This document shows, one piece after another, positions 43,054-52,496 of a stretch of 64,000 bases of DNA. Where the stretch lies: the NCBI GenBank assembly GCA_900544675.1, contig UQVZ01000010.1, forward strand, positions 30,596-94,595. The letters are read 5' to 3'. The position numbers were made by a program, and so were the translations under genes. How positions within the stretch are numbered: position 1 is the first letter of the stretch; each line of letters starts with the position of its first letter. The notes under the pieces are model-generated. The model was not told the origin of the DNA, searched no databases, and was given only the letters and a program-made list of their open reading frames with translations. The stretch is from an uncultured Bacteroides sp. (GTDB lineage: Bacteria > Bacteroidota > Bacteroidia > Bacteroidales > Bacteroidaceae).

Positions 43054-44925
43054 ATGATATCTTATTTACAAGTAGAGAATTTAACAAAATCGTTTGGTGA
43101 TTTGGTGTTGTTCCGTCGTATCTCGTTTGGCATAGCCCAAGGTCAGCGCATCGGGTTGATTGCAAAGAACGGGAGCGGGAAGACCACCTTATTAAATATA
43201 TTGGCGGGCAAGGAAGGTTACGACGAAGGGCAAATCACCTACCGGCGCGACTTGCGTGTCGGTTATCTGGAGCAAAGCCCTGTGTATCCGCCCGAACTGA
43301 CTGTATTGGAGGCTTGTTTCCATCAAGGCAATGCCATAGTAGAGCTTATCAAAGAATACGAGGCATGTATGGCTGCTCCGGGCAATCCCGGGTTGGATGC
43401 TCTGCTGGAGCGGATGGAGCACGAAAAGGCATGGGACTATGAACGGCAGGTGAAACAGATTCTTTCGCAACTGAAAATACGCGACTTCAACCAGCCGGTC
43501 AAGAACCTTTCCGGAGGACAGCTGAAACGGGTGGCATTGGCTAATGTCCTGATTACAGAGCCCGACTTGCTTATCCTGGACGAGCCTACCAACCATTTGG
43601 ACCTGGATATGACCGAATGGCTGGAAGGATATCTGAGCCGTTCCAAGCTCAGCTTGCTGATGGTGACGCACGACCGTTATTTCCTCGACCGTGTGTGTTC
43701 CGAGATTATGGAGATAGACAATCGCCAGCTTTATTCGTACAAAGGGAATTACAGTTATTACCTGGAGAAACGCCAGCAACGCATCGATGCCACGAATGCC
43801 GAAATAGCCCGTGCCAACAACCTGTATCGCACAGAGCTGGAGTGGATGCGCCGGATGCCGCAAGCGCGCGGACATAAGGCACGCTATCGCGAAGAAGCCT
43901 TTTACGAGCTGGAGAAAGTGGCGAAGCAACGCATCTACGACGCCAATGTGAAGCTCGATGTAAAAGCTTCTTATATCGGCTCGAAGATATTCGAGGCAGA
44001 CCATTTGTGCAAACGTTTCGGCGATATCACGATATTGGATGATTTCTCCTACATCTTTTCCCGTTACGAGAAGATGGGCATTATCGGCAATAACGGTACA
44101 GGCAAGTCTACTTTTATCAAGATTCTGATGGGGTTGGAGAAGCCCGATAGCGGCACGCTCAATATCGGTGAAACTGTACGCTTCGGCTATTATTCGCAAG
44201 AAGGGCTGAAGTTCGACGAGCAGATGAAGGTCATCGATGTCATCACATCGGTAGCGGAGGTCATCGAGTTAGGGAATGGCAAGCGGCTTACGGCGTCCCA
44301 GTTCCTGCAGCATTTTCTTTTTTCGCCCGAAAAGCAATACAGTTATGTGTATAAGTTGAGCGGCGGGGAACGGCGCAGACTGTACTTATGTATGGTGCTG
44401 ATGAAGAATCCCAACTTCTTGGTGCTGGACGAACCTACCAACGACCTGGATATCGTTACCCTGCAAGTATTGGAAGAATACCTGCAAAGTTTCAAGGGAT
44501 GCGTCATTGTTGTAAGCCACGACCGTTATTTTATGGATAAGGTGGTCGACCATTTGCTGGTATTCAACGGGCAGGGAGATATTCGTGATTTTCCGGGGAA
44601 TTATACAGATTACCGCGACTGGAAGGCGGCAAAGGCAGCTTTCGAGAAAGAGAATGCTCCGAAGGTCAAGAAAGAAAGCAAACCCCAGCGTGAACGTCCC
44701 GAAGGCAAGCGCCGCATGACGTTCAAGGAACGGAAGGAGTTCGAACAGTTGGAGCAGGAGATAGCCGCGCTCGAAGAAGAAAAGAAAACGATAGAGACCG
44801 CCTTGTGCAGCGGTACGCTTTCGGTAGAAGAGTTGACAGAGAAGTCGAAACGCCTTCCTGTACTCAATGAGGAATTGGACGAAAAAAGCCTTCGCTGGCT
44901 GGAATTGAGCGAGATAGAAGGATAA
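43054..44925 (+). CDS. ABC-F family ATPase (Uup-like)
   Basis: A 623-residue soluble protein with two ABC domains and no membrane segment, as in ABC-F translation factors that act at the ribosome. Domain 1 has Walker A KNGSGKTT, signature NLSGGQLKR and Walker B LLILDEPTNHLD. Domain 2 has GNNGTGKST, KLSGGERRR and FLVLDEPTNDLD. The linker between them is rich in Arg (RMPQARGHKARYREE). A C-terminal coiled coil (about 545-620, FEQLEQEIAALEEEKKTIE) is the DNA- or RNA-binding tail of Uup-type members. No resistance role can be inferred. Confidence 0.93.
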   Translation: MISYLQVENLTKSFGDLVLFRRISFGIAQGQRIGLIAKNGSGKTTLLNILAGKEGYDEGQITYRRDLRVGYLEQSPVYPPELTVLEACFHQGNAIVELIKEYEACMAAPGNPGLDALLERMEHEKAWDYERQVKQILSQLKIRDFNQPVKNLSGGQLKRVALANVLITEPDLLILDEPTNHLDLDMTEWLEGYLSRSKLSLLMVTHDRYFLDRVCSEIMEIDNRQLYSYKGNYSYYLEKRQQRIDATNAEIARANNLYRTELEWMRRMPQARGHKARYREEAFYELEKVAKQRIYDANVKLDVKASYIGSKIFEADHLCKRFGDITILDDFSYIFSRYEKMGIIGNNGTGKSTFIKILMGLEKPDSGTLNIGETVRFGYYSQEGLKFDEQMKVIDVITSVAEVIELGNGKRLTASQFLQHFLFSPEKQYSYVYKLSGGERRRLYLCMVLMKNPNFLVLDEPTNDLDIVTLQVLEEYLQSFKGCVIVVSHDRYFMDKVVDHLLVFNGQGDIRDFPGNYTDYRDWKAAKAAFEKENAPKVKKESKPQRERPEGKRRMTFKERKEFEQLEQEIAALEEEKKTIETALCSGTLSVEELTEKSKRLPVLNEELDEKSLRWLELSEIEG

Positions 44926-44937
44926 AATAGAGAGAAA

Positions 44938-44990
44938 ACACGGGATTGGCACAGCTTTTTCTTATGCAAAAAAGCCTGTGCCATCCGTGT
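44938..44990 (+). terminator. terminator after the ABC-F gene
   Basis: Outer arms ACACGGGATTGGCACAG (44938-44954) and CTGTGCCATCCGTGT (44976-44990) pair with one bulge. The loop contains a second stem, GCTTTTT/AAAAAGC. It lies 12 bases after the ABC-F stop and marks the boundary between core and accessory DNA. Confidence 0.78.
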
Positions 44991-45054
44991 AAAAGTGTCC
45001 GGCAGAGTTAACATCCCGTCCCGTCTAGGTTGCATGTGATGCCTTTGGCTATTT

Positions 45055-46215
45055 TTATTTGTGAAAGGGTAGGAGACTTGAAAAAGGTTCCTTCGCATAA
45101 TAAGGGAGCAGGAACTTGATGAAACCTTCCTTTACTTCCTTGTTCGGAAAACCCAAGCCATAAATGTCAAACACCTTGTCATAGTTTTGGATGGTGAGGT
45201 AGCCGCTCTGATAGATGACCGGAATAGGATCTCCGTTATCGTAAATGCCGTTTAAGATATCTTTGTCCGTTTCTACATGGTCTAAATCTTCCAACTTGTA
45301 ATGTTCCCGTTTCAGCAGTTCCACCAGATAAGTGGGTGTGCCCGTCTCGAACCAATACGAACCGAATTCTTTTTTGTCGAATGTGTTCAGCAGGCTGAAC
45401 GGATTATATATGCCTTCCGCATAGGGAGTAAAGTGATAACCATCATACATTTCTTTCAGTTTTTTACAAACCTCTTCGTATGTCAGGTCTTGTGCGGAAG
45501 CCAATTCATGCAGTTCTTCTTCCAAGTTAGTATGGATTTCTTCTTCGGTGATGCCGCAAAGCGAGACATATCGTTTATCCATGGAAATGTCACTCAGGTT
45601 ATTCAGGTCGCTGAATACACTTACCTTGCCGAACTTCGTCACTCCGGTCAGCAAGGCAAACTGAATGCATCCGTCCATCGTTTTCATCACCCCATAGAAA
45701 GACTTTAGCGTGTTGCGGAAGTTTTCTTGCAATTCCTTGTTGCCAATGGCCTGAAGCAGCGGCTTATCATATTCATCCACTAAGATAACCACCCGCATGC
45801 CCGAACTCTTGTACGCCCGTTCAATGACTCCGGCAAAACGCATAGGTAATGTCTGTTCCGAAGGGTCACTGCCATACACCTTTTCCCAAGCTGTCACATA
45901 CCTGTTCAACAGTTTGTCCAGGCTTTCCGGTGTATCATATTTGTCGATGTTCAAGTCCAGATGCAATATGGGATATGTTTTCCAGTTCTTCTCCAGCTTC
46001 TCGACAGCCAAACCTTCAAACAGTTCCTTCTTGCCCGAGAAGTAAGCCTCAAGGGTGGAAACCAGCAGACTCTTGCCGAAACGGCGCGGACGGCTCAGAA
46101 AGTAATAGCTACCTGTGTTGACCATTTGATAAATCAGTGCGGTCTTATCTATGTAAAGGTAGTTTTCCTTGCGGAGCTTCTCAAATTGCTGTATGCCTAT
46201 CGGATATTTCATCAT
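45055..46215 (-). pseudogene. AAA-ATPase-like / PD-(D/E)XK family gene lacking its nuclease domain
   Basis: A 386-residue relative of the full-length protein at 58318-59886. The N-terminus (YPIGIQQFEKLRKENYLYIDKTALIYQMVNTGSYYFLSRPRRFGKSLLVSTL) and the ATPase body (VVILVDEYDKPLLQ, TGVTKFGKVSVFSDLNNLSDISMDKRY) are intact. Translation stops soon after LLPYYAKE, where the longer relative continues for about 130 residues with the VDVV...IIELKLD nuclease domain. The DNA after the stop shows no trace of that domain, so the 3' end appears deleted. A -7 box TATATTTG (46247-46254) remains upstream. Confidence 0.75.
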
Positions 46216-46301
46216 GCCGGTTGTTTTTATAAAATTAGTACCAACACAAATATAGAGAATTTATTCGGAATACATTCTCCTTTTTTATAATGTTTTTATC
46301 G

Positions 46302-46353
46302 TAAGCGTCTAATTCTGACATACCCCTGCTTTTCAGGGGGTATGTTTAAAATA
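46302..46353 (+). repeat. hairpin repeat copy A, resembling an IS66-family end
   Basis: About 51 bases beginning TAAGCGTCTAATTCTGACAT and containing the stem ACATACCCC/GGGGTATGT, almost identical to 57429-57480. With the preceding G at 46301 the sequence reads GTAAGCG, the usual start of IS66-family terminal inverted repeats. No IS66 transposition genes lie inside it, so it would be a solo end or miniature element. Confidence 0.6.
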
Positions 46354-46392
46354 AAATTTAGTGGATAGTTGTAATCTATTCGGGTCCGTCTG

Positions 46393-46707
46393 CTATAATT
46401 CTACAATTTCTCCCATGCTAAAATCTGTCACTTTGGAAATGATTTCAGCGGAAATGCCTGATTCTTTCCCCGTTTTCAGATACTTTACCCATTCTTCCAG
46501 CGGAGTCTTCGCCACTTGATTGAACTCGTTTACACGTATCAGGTAATATTCTGGAAACATTTCATTCGGCAACTTCTGTATGATGACACTCTCTTCCTTA
46601 GCGGTTACCGAAAGTTTATCATTCGTATGAATACCGATGAAAGGATTCCTACCGTGATACACATAGTCACTTCCTTTACCAAAATCGAAATACAGGATGT
46701 CTATCAA
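46393..46707 (-). pseudogene. C-terminal remnant of a PD-(D/E)XK nuclease / transposase-like (Rpn-type) protein
   Basis: A 104-codon frame starting ILYFDFGKGSDYVYHGRNPFIGIHTNDKL and including EYYLIRVNEFNQVAKTPLEEWVKYLKTG. This resembles the C-terminal half of Bacteroidales PD-(D/E)XK nuclease family transposase proteins, which are normally about 300 residues. The frame is blocked by a TAA near 46756, and no nuclease core precedes it. It is best read as a fragment; a short native protein is less likely. Confidence 0.6.
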
Positions 46708-46709
46708 AT

Positions 46710-46931
46710 TCAGAATGATAAAATCAAAAGCGATATTTTACAATTTCTTAGTATATCGTCTAAATTAAAATGTCCGGACGAATGATTTTCATTTACATTG
46801 ATATGAAAAGTAGGAAGCTCTTCAAAGTACAGATTATGGTTGACCGGAAGCCGTTTCAATCGCGCATAATCGCTCTTAATGGGAAATTTTTTTACGGTTG
46901 TGGATTTTGAAAGCCAGACATTGTCTTTCAT
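46710..46931 (-). CDS. small hypothetical protein
   Basis: A 73-codon frame (MKDNVWLSKSTTVKKF...) ending three bases before the first ATG of the transposase-like remnant. A TAGCTTTG -7 box lies at 46941-46948 (minus strand), ten bases upstream of the ATG, and that is a very short leader. No family is recognised, and the C-terminal ISLLILSF looks like run-on translation into the remnant. It may be a truncated gene. Confidence 0.35.
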   Translation of the reverse strand: MKDNVWLSKSTTVKKFPIKSDYARLKRLPVNHNLYFEELPTFHINVNENHSSGHFNLDDILRNCKISLLILSF

Positions 46932-47071
46932 ATTTGACGACAAAGCTATAAAAGAGGGGAGACTAAACAGTACGCTGTATGGGTGGAATACCTCAGTATA
47001 TGATAAAATTCAGATTGCTTTTTTTAATATGAGGAGGTTATAAGTTGTATGAAAAGACATAATAATATTAT

Positions 47072-48148
47072 TTATTGTTGTAGATATAATTTTTCGTATT
47101 CTAGTTGCATTTTATTTAAATTAAAATGTGATTGAGCATAATGGTAAGTTCTTTTAATTAATTCATTCCGATTAATTTTATATATGATATCATCGAATAA
47201 TTGTATATATTCTTCAACAGAATTATTATTTACTTTTAAAATATAATCTTTAGGTAGTGTTTCATTTAATCCATTAATGTTATTGATTATCACAAGAGTC
47301 TTATTTATTGAAGATTCTATTGATAGTGAATTAAGGCCTTCATATTCACTTGGGATAAATACATAGTCAAATGATGTTAAATATTTAGCTATATCAAAAA
47401 TAGGAGAAGTTATTTTAACATTTTTATAATTTCCTAATTCTTGAAGAAGAAGATCATGATATTCTCCTTTTCCTGCTATATGAAATACTAAATTTTTATT
47501 TTTAACTTGTTTTATTACTTTAATTAGTATGGGTATTCCTTTTTGTTTAACGAATCTACCTGCAAATAAAATATTGATTTTGTTTTTTTCTATATTAGGA
47601 TATTTTTCTTGCTGGGATTCTGAGAATCCGTTGTATATTAGTTGGATATTTTTGTCAGTGCCGAATTCTGATTCATATGTTTGAGTTATCATCTGGCTTG
47701 TACTAATATTTGCCTTATGATTTTGCATGAATTTTTCAACAATATGTCCAATTCTTTTCCATTTGTTCCATAATTGTGTATTGTGTATTGTTCTTATTAT
47801 TCTTATGCCTTTAAATAACGAAGGATAGAGCATATAAGACCAGTATAAACTTATATCTGGTATTTCAGTATGTGTATGTATTGCTGTCGGGTTTAACGAT
47901 TTAATTAATTTATAAAGTCGATAGGGGAACATAATAATTCCTATTTTACTTGATAAATAAGGACTTGTATAATAATGTATTCCAGCCTCTTCCATTTCTT
48001 TAATGTATTTTTTAGAAAAAGAGGATGTGCCTTTTATTACTTCAATCATATGGTAATCAATATTGTTTTGTTTTGATTTAGCTATATTTATAGCAATCCT
48101 TTCTGCTCCTCCTAAATCGAAGTGAGATACAATTTGAATGACATTCAT
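47072..48148 (-). CDS. GT4-type glycosyltransferase
   Basis: A 358-residue GT-B enzyme adding a sugar to a lipid-linked repeat unit on the cytoplasmic side of the membrane. The N-terminus IQIVSHFDLGGAERIAINIA is the acceptor-side glycine loop of the family. The C-terminal half has ILFAGRFVKQKGIPILI, LVFHIAGKGEYHDLL and the nucleotide-sugar site VFIPSEYEGLNSLSIES (EX7E motif). DNA is strongly AT-rich, typical of a transferred polysaccharide locus. It is the last gene of the minus-strand cluster. Confidence 0.88.
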   Translation of the reverse strand: MNVIQIVSHFDLGGAERIAINIAKSKQNNIDYHMIEVIKGTSSFSKKYIKEMEEAGIHYYTSPYLSSKIGIIMFPYRLYKLIKSLNPTAIHTHTEIPDISLYWSYMLYPSLFKGIRIIRTIHNTQLWNKWKRIGHIVEKFMQNHKANISTSQMITQTYESEFGTDKNIQLIYNGFSESQQEKYPNIEKNKINILFAGRFVKQKGIPILIKVIKQVKNKNLVFHIAGKGEYHDLLLQELGNYKNVKITSPIFDIAKYLTSFDYVFIPSEYEGLNSLSIESSINKTLVIINNINGLNETLPKDYILKVNNNSVEEYIQLFDDIIYKINRNELIKRTYHYAQSHFNLNKMQLEYEKLYLQQ

Positions 48149-48198
48149 GTTTTTATGTTTAAATATATTGTAAAATTGTATAACTTTTTAAAGTTTAA

Positions 48199-48951
48199 TC
48201 AATGATTACAGCAATAGTAAACTTTATTATTATTGATGCTTTCTTTTAAAATATTCCAAAGAAACAACGTGTTTCCGATAATATATCTTCTCCACATCCG
48301 TTTCGGTTCTTTTATCAAGCGGTAGAGCCATTCCAGGCTATGCTGTTGCCACCATAGTGGGGCACGTTCTACAGTACCGGCAAAGAAGTCAAACACTGCA
48401 CCAATTGTCCCTGTATGACAATGAATTTTCAAATCATCCCAATGTTCATACGTCCATTTTTCCTGTTTGGGAGCTGTCATGCCTATCCACAGTAAATCAG
48501 GATTAGCCCAGTTAATGGCATCGATGATACGTCTATTATCATCATCCGAAAATGCCGGCTTATATGGAGGTGAATACGTTTCAATTTGAATATTCGGATA
48601 ATCAATGGCGGCACGCCTTTTTATCAGTTCAAGTACTTTTTCACTGCTTCCCATGAAAAAACATTTCCCACCTTTTTCGTTCAGCCTTTCCATTTCCATA
48701 CTAAACAAATCCCATCCGGCAATCCGTTCTTTAGGCTGCGATTTGGCATGAATCCATTTGCAAGCTTTTACGATGCTGGCACCGTCCGGTATCAACGCAT
48801 CTCCCTTCATCAGAGCATCAGCAAACAGACTGTCTTTCAGTGCTGTGTTATATGAGTGTGCATTAATGGTGTTTATCAAGACCTTGCCTTCCGGCAATGT
48901 CTTCAGTGCGTCCATACTTTCTACGATGGACAAAGATTTCAGTCTGAACAT
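48199..48951 (-). CDS. WecG/TagA/CpsF-family glycosyltransferase
   Basis: A 250-residue GT26 enzyme. Diagnostic segments are VLINTINAHSYNTALKDSLFADAL, ALIPDGASIVKA, FFMGSSEKVLEL, NPDLLWIGMTAPKQEKW and IGAVFDFFAGTVERAPLWWQQHSLEWLYRLIKEPKRMWRRY. Members add N-acetylmannosamine(uronic acid) or glucose to the first lipid-linked sugar; the donor here is unknown. It is less AT-rich than its neighbours, suggesting a different history. It lies 50 bases upstream of the GT4 gene at 47072. Confidence 0.92.
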   Translation of the reverse strand: MFRLKSLSIVESMDALKTLPEGKVLINTINAHSYNTALKDSLFADALMKGDALIPDGASIVKACKWIHAKSQPKERIAGWDLFSMEMERLNEKGGKCFFMGSSEKVLELIKRRAAIDYPNIQIETYSPPYKPAFSDDDNRRIIDAINWANPDLLWIGMTAPKQEKWTYEHWDDLKIHCHTGTIGAVFDFFAGTVERAPLWWQQHSLEWLYRLIKEPKRMWRRYIIGNTLFLWNILKESINNNKVYYCCNH

Positions 48952-49008
48952 AATTACAAGAACAAAATAAAATAGTAAATTGCAGTGTTTTTACAATTTG
49001 CCGGTGTT

Positions 49009-49263
49009 ATGAAAGAATTCAACGTAAAACGCTTTTTTGAACTCTATTCGCAGATGAGTAAGCAAGAATGTAAATCATTTCTGTGTACCCTACACGATTT
49101 ACATATTATTAATATAGAATGTTATACCTATTCCGAAGTACCTGGCATCAAGCATATTTTTTTCTATTTTGATGGAGAAAAAGATGCCATCCCTTATTTC
49201 ATGCTAGAGAAAGAGACACTGCTTCAGATTCAAGAATTACTTGATGATTTTTGTGGATGCTGA
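49009..49263 (+). CDS. small hypothetical protein on the strand opposite the polysaccharide genes
   Basis: An 84-residue soluble protein (MKEFNVKRFFELYSQMSKQE...) with alternating helices and strands and several Cys residues, including a CGC end. It is the only plus-strand gene inside the polysaccharide cluster. The ATG at 49009 is preferred; the upstream stretch is unconvincing. No exact TAnnTTTG box precedes it (TACAATTTG has one base too many). No family recognised. Confidence 0.5.
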   Translation: MKEFNVKRFFELYSQMSKQECKSFLCTLHDLHIINIECYTYSEVPGIKHIFFYFDGEKDAIPYFMLEKETLLQIQELLDDFCGC

Positions 49264-49370
49264 TAGCCTTTGCTTTCCAATCAACAGGTTTTTCTGTATA
49301 TTGATATTGGCTTTGCCATACAAAAGAACACTTTATTTCAAAATCTGTAAGGAAAAATTGGTAGGGGAAC

Positions 49371-50465
49371 TCAGGATAAGCTTTTTAAAATATTTTTCAT
49401 CCTGTTTTCAAACTGTTCCAACGTAAACTCTCGTTCTAACTTTTTTCTGCCTGCTATGCCCATTGCCTTACAAAGTTCAGGTTGTTCCATCAGTTGTTCA
49501 ATTTTCTCAGCCAATATCTGAGGTTGGTGCTTTTCTACTACATATCCCGTTATTCTATCGTCAATGATAGCAGAAATACCTCCTTCATTCGTACTAATGC
49601 AAGCTATTCCTTGTTCCATTGCTTCTAATAATACCAATGGAAAACATTCATTATTATAGTAAGTTGGAAATACAAATACATCTGCTTTTTGAAAAAAAAC
49701 ATCCTTTTCCTCTCCATATCTTGCGCCATAAGCAGTAATAGCATCTTCAAGATTCATATTAGCGATTCTGTCTTTAAAAGTGTTCGCTGTAATATCACTC
49801 CATTTTCCTACAAAGTGACAATGAAACGATTTTCCCTTTTCTTTTAAAATTCGACAGGATTCCACCAAATCCCATACTCCTTTTTCCTCCATTATATTGG
49901 AAAGGAAAAGGATATTAAATTCTTCATGATTTATTCGGTTAGGAATCTCTTTTCTTATAGGAATACCATTGGGACAAATTAGCACATTCTTTCTGTCTAC
50001 ATACTTACCGATATCTTTATATAGCGGTTCAGCCAAAAGAATCACTTTTAACCCTTTAAAAAAGCGTTGGTATAACCAATTATCTATGATTCTGTTTTGA
50101 CGTATTGCAACTCCTTTATTATGATAATGTACAACTATTTTCTGCCTCATAGCCTTCAGCATCATTACGACTACAAAGTCTTTATAAAAAGCTCCACCCT
50201 TCGCATTGGGAGTCACATAACAAAGATCAGGCTGAAATAATTTTATCGCTCTGTATATTCGCCGTAATAGAAATAAATAGTTAACCAGTTTTCTGAATCC
50301 ACCTTTTCCAACATCTTGCAAATTTTTTGCTAATGTCAGGTTAATATAACTGCAATCAAAAGCCTCATTAATTATCCGGCTATCATGAATATATTTTCCC
50401 ATCATTGCTGCTCCATGAACAGGGGGAGGCAGGTGGAGAATGAATAATATTTTAGATTTCGACAT
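49371..50465 (-). CDS. GT4-type glycosyltransferase
   Basis: A 364-residue GT-B glycosyltransferase. It starts ILFILHLPPPVHGAAMMGKYIHDS and its C-terminal domain has FNILFLSNIMEEKGVWDLVES, HCHFVGKWSD and FVFPTYYNNECFPLVLLEAMEQGIACIST, the usual donor-binding E...E motif. A TAAATTTG -7 box lies at 50503-50510 (minus strand), so it may have its own promoter in the 170-base gap upstream. It belongs to the polysaccharide cluster; sugar and linkage cannot be deduced. Confidence 0.9.
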   Translation of the reverse strand: MSKSKILFILHLPPPVHGAAMMGKYIHDSRIINEAFDCSYINLTLAKNLQDVGKGGFRKLVNYLFLLRRIYRAIKLFQPDLCYVTPNAKGGAFYKDFVVVMMLKAMRQKIVVHYHNKGVAIRQNRIIDNWLYQRFFKGLKVILLAEPLYKDIGKYVDRKNVLICPNGIPIRKEIPNRINHEEFNILFLSNIMEEKGVWDLVESCRILKEKGKSFHCHFVGKWSDITANTFKDRIANMNLEDAITAYGARYGEEKDVFFQKADVFVFPTYYNNECFPLVLLEAMEQGIACISTNEGGISAIIDDRITGYVVEKHQPQILAEKIEQLMEQPELCKAMGIAGRKKLEREFTLEQFENRMKNILKSLS

Positions 50466-50635
50466 AATTTTATTTTCTCTTACTCTTCATTGTTGTATTA
50501 ACAAATTTATCTGATAATATCCTTTAACTCTTAATTTCTCTATATCAATCGTAACGAGTTGTTAGCTGACAAAATAAGTATTACATCAAATTATAAATAA
50601 TAACATGACGAAACTCCGATAGTATCACTGTAAAG

Positions 50636-51712
50636 TCAATAAAGACTATTTAAACGGCTTATAAGTTTTTTCATTAATTCAACAAAACTAACTTGCATGT
50701 TAGATACATTGTGCAAATTAGGTATCAGTTTACATTTTTCAATAGAACGAATTAGATCATCTACCGAATAAGGATCGAATGTATATCCATTAATACCATT
50801 TTCAATTAAGCAACTGGAACCTGCATTCTGTGAAACCACACACAAACATCCAGCCAATAGAGCTTCATTAGTCACCGCTCCAAAAGCTTCTTTATAACTT
50901 GGTAAGATGAAAATATCTGCTGCTTTATACCAACGATATAAGTCATTTCCTTCCTGTTGTCCTATAAAATGTACTTTTATTCTCAGTTCATCGCAAAGAA
51001 GCTTTAGTTCTTCCTTCTTTTCCCCGTCACCAATAATGAAAAGTTCATATTTATCTTGTAGTGCTTTATAGGCATGTAGAAGCGAGGGAATATTTTTTAC
51101 ATCTATCAGTCGACCCACGAATAATAATATTGCTTTATTTCTATATATACACCTGATATCATTAGCTTTCTCTTCCAATGTTTGCAAATATGGAAGCATT
51201 ATTTTTTCATTTCTAATGATAGGCATCCATATTCCTTTATGATATTTTTGTTGATACCATTTCACTGCTTTCTTGTCTACCAGTATAATTTCATCAATAA
51301 AAGGCATTACTATTTTACGTGCATAATGATGTAATTTTGAAAACCCATTACCTTGTATCATATCGTAACTATCATCACAAACAGACACAATCTTAACTTT
51401 TTTTCGGTTCCACATCTTATATAGAATTACTTGAATAGTAGTAATAGAAAATTCTGGAACGAAAATAATTTTAGGATTATATCGTTTAATCACAGACATT
51501 ATGTTGGTAACAATGTTACGATGACCTATTTTTTTCGCCTTTAGATATTTGGGCGTATACAGGCATTGCTTTTCTAAGTTTTCAGAAGAAAAAAGTTGTC
51601 CGATAAACCCCTTTTGCTCAAAATAGATTTCACAATTGAAATGCTCATATAGGTAATTATAAAAATCCAATCTATATGGAGCAAGCAATACATTAAAAGA
51701 TATATTTCGCAT
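50636..51712 (-). CDS. GT4-type glycosyltransferase
   Basis: A 358-residue enzyme of the same superfamily as its neighbour but only distantly similar to it. Visible motifs are ILLFVGRLIDVKNIPSLLHAY, LFIIGDGEKKEELKLLC, VHFIGQQEGNDLYRWYKAADIFILPSYKEAFGAVTNEALLAGC and GSSCLIENGINGYTFDP. The acceptor domain starts MRNISFNVLLAPYRLDFYNYL. AT-rich. It follows the acetyltransferase gene in the same direction. Confidence 0.9.
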   Translation of the reverse strand: MRNISFNVLLAPYRLDFYNYLYEHFNCEIYFEQKGFIGQLFSSENLEKQCLYTPKYLKAKKIGHRNIVTNIMSVIKRYNPKIIFVPEFSITTIQVILYKMWNRKKVKIVSVCDDSYDMIQGNGFSKLHHYARKIVMPFIDEIILVDKKAVKWYQQKYHKGIWMPIIRNEKIMLPYLQTLEEKANDIRCIYRNKAILLFVGRLIDVKNIPSLLHAYKALQDKYELFIIGDGEKKEELKLLCDELRIKVHFIGQQEGNDLYRWYKAADIFILPSYKEAFGAVTNEALLAGCLCVVSQNAGSSCLIENGINGYTFDPYSVDDLIRSIEKCKLIPNLHNVSNMQVSFVELMKKLISRLNSLY

Positions 51713-51848
51713 ATTAATTTATATGGAACAGATAAGTTTCACTTTTATATCAGATAAATAGCAGTTCAAAATTTCCAAGCTTATACATATTTATATTTTT
51801 CAAGAAGATTGCTATATTATACAGGCAAAACTTCAGAATGTATACTGG

Positions 51849-52430
51849 CTATTTTTCATATTCAGAAATAGGTTGCGTCCAATAACGAACCTCCTCTGCA
51901 CCATTGAAATTAAGAATTTTCGCGGGTACACCACCTACAATTGCATTATCAGGAATGTCCTTTGTTACAACTGCATTTGCACCTACAACAACATTATTAC
52001 CGATCTTAACCTTTCCTATAATTTTTGCCCCACATCCGATAAATACATTACTGCCTATTGTAGGAAAACCAGCCCTGTTTCCACCTCTGGAGCTACCAAT
52101 TGTAACTTGCTGCATTACTGTTACGTTATCGCCAATGGAACATTCACTAATCATAATAGAGAAGCAATGTGAAATACAAAAACCTTTGCCAATAATTGCT
52201 TTTTTATCAATATATACATTATAATGTGTAGATAACAAACGGCTTACTGCTTTGCATATCCATGAAGTAATTAGTAAGTTTTTTTTACCCCCTAATGTAT
52301 ATTCTAGTCTATAGATTAGGATTCGCTTGAAAGATTGATTCAAAAAACAAGCGGATATCCAGTTTAAAATAGAATCATTCTTTCTGATTTTCAATAAATC
52401 AGATCTTAATAATGCAATTGTGTGCCCCAT
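51849..52430 (-). CDS. serine-acetyltransferase-like hexapeptide acyltransferase
   Basis: A 193-residue protein with a helical N-terminus and a left-handed beta-helix built from repeats such as IGDNVTVMQQVTIG, IGSNVFIGCGAKIIGKVKIGNNVVVGANAVV, then VPAKIL. The catalytic His of the CysE/WcaB-like group may be in GKGFCISHCFSI. In this context it more likely O-acetylates a sugar of the polysaccharide than makes O-acetylserine. The ATG at 52430 (MGHTIALL) is the first ATG; the frame upstream opens only with TTG. Confidence 0.86.
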   Translation of the reverse strand: MGHTIALLRSDLLKIRKNDSILNWISACFLNQSFKRILIYRLEYTLGGKKNLLITSWICKAVSRLLSTHYNVYIDKKAIIGKGFCISHCFSIMISECSIGDNVTVMQQVTIGSSRGGNRAGFPTIGSNVFIGCGAKIIGKVKIGNNVVVGANAVVTKDIPDNAIVGGVPAKILNFNGAEEVRYWTQPISEYEK

Positions 52431-52496
52431 AGAATGTATGAAAATTACACAAATAATAACCAATACAACGTATAAAATCTAAATTACGCACGACAA

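Noticed and set aside
43192..44199. Open minus-strand frame of 335 codons within the ABC-F gene
   Set aside because: It overlaps a gene with both ATPase domains intact and shows no motif of its own.
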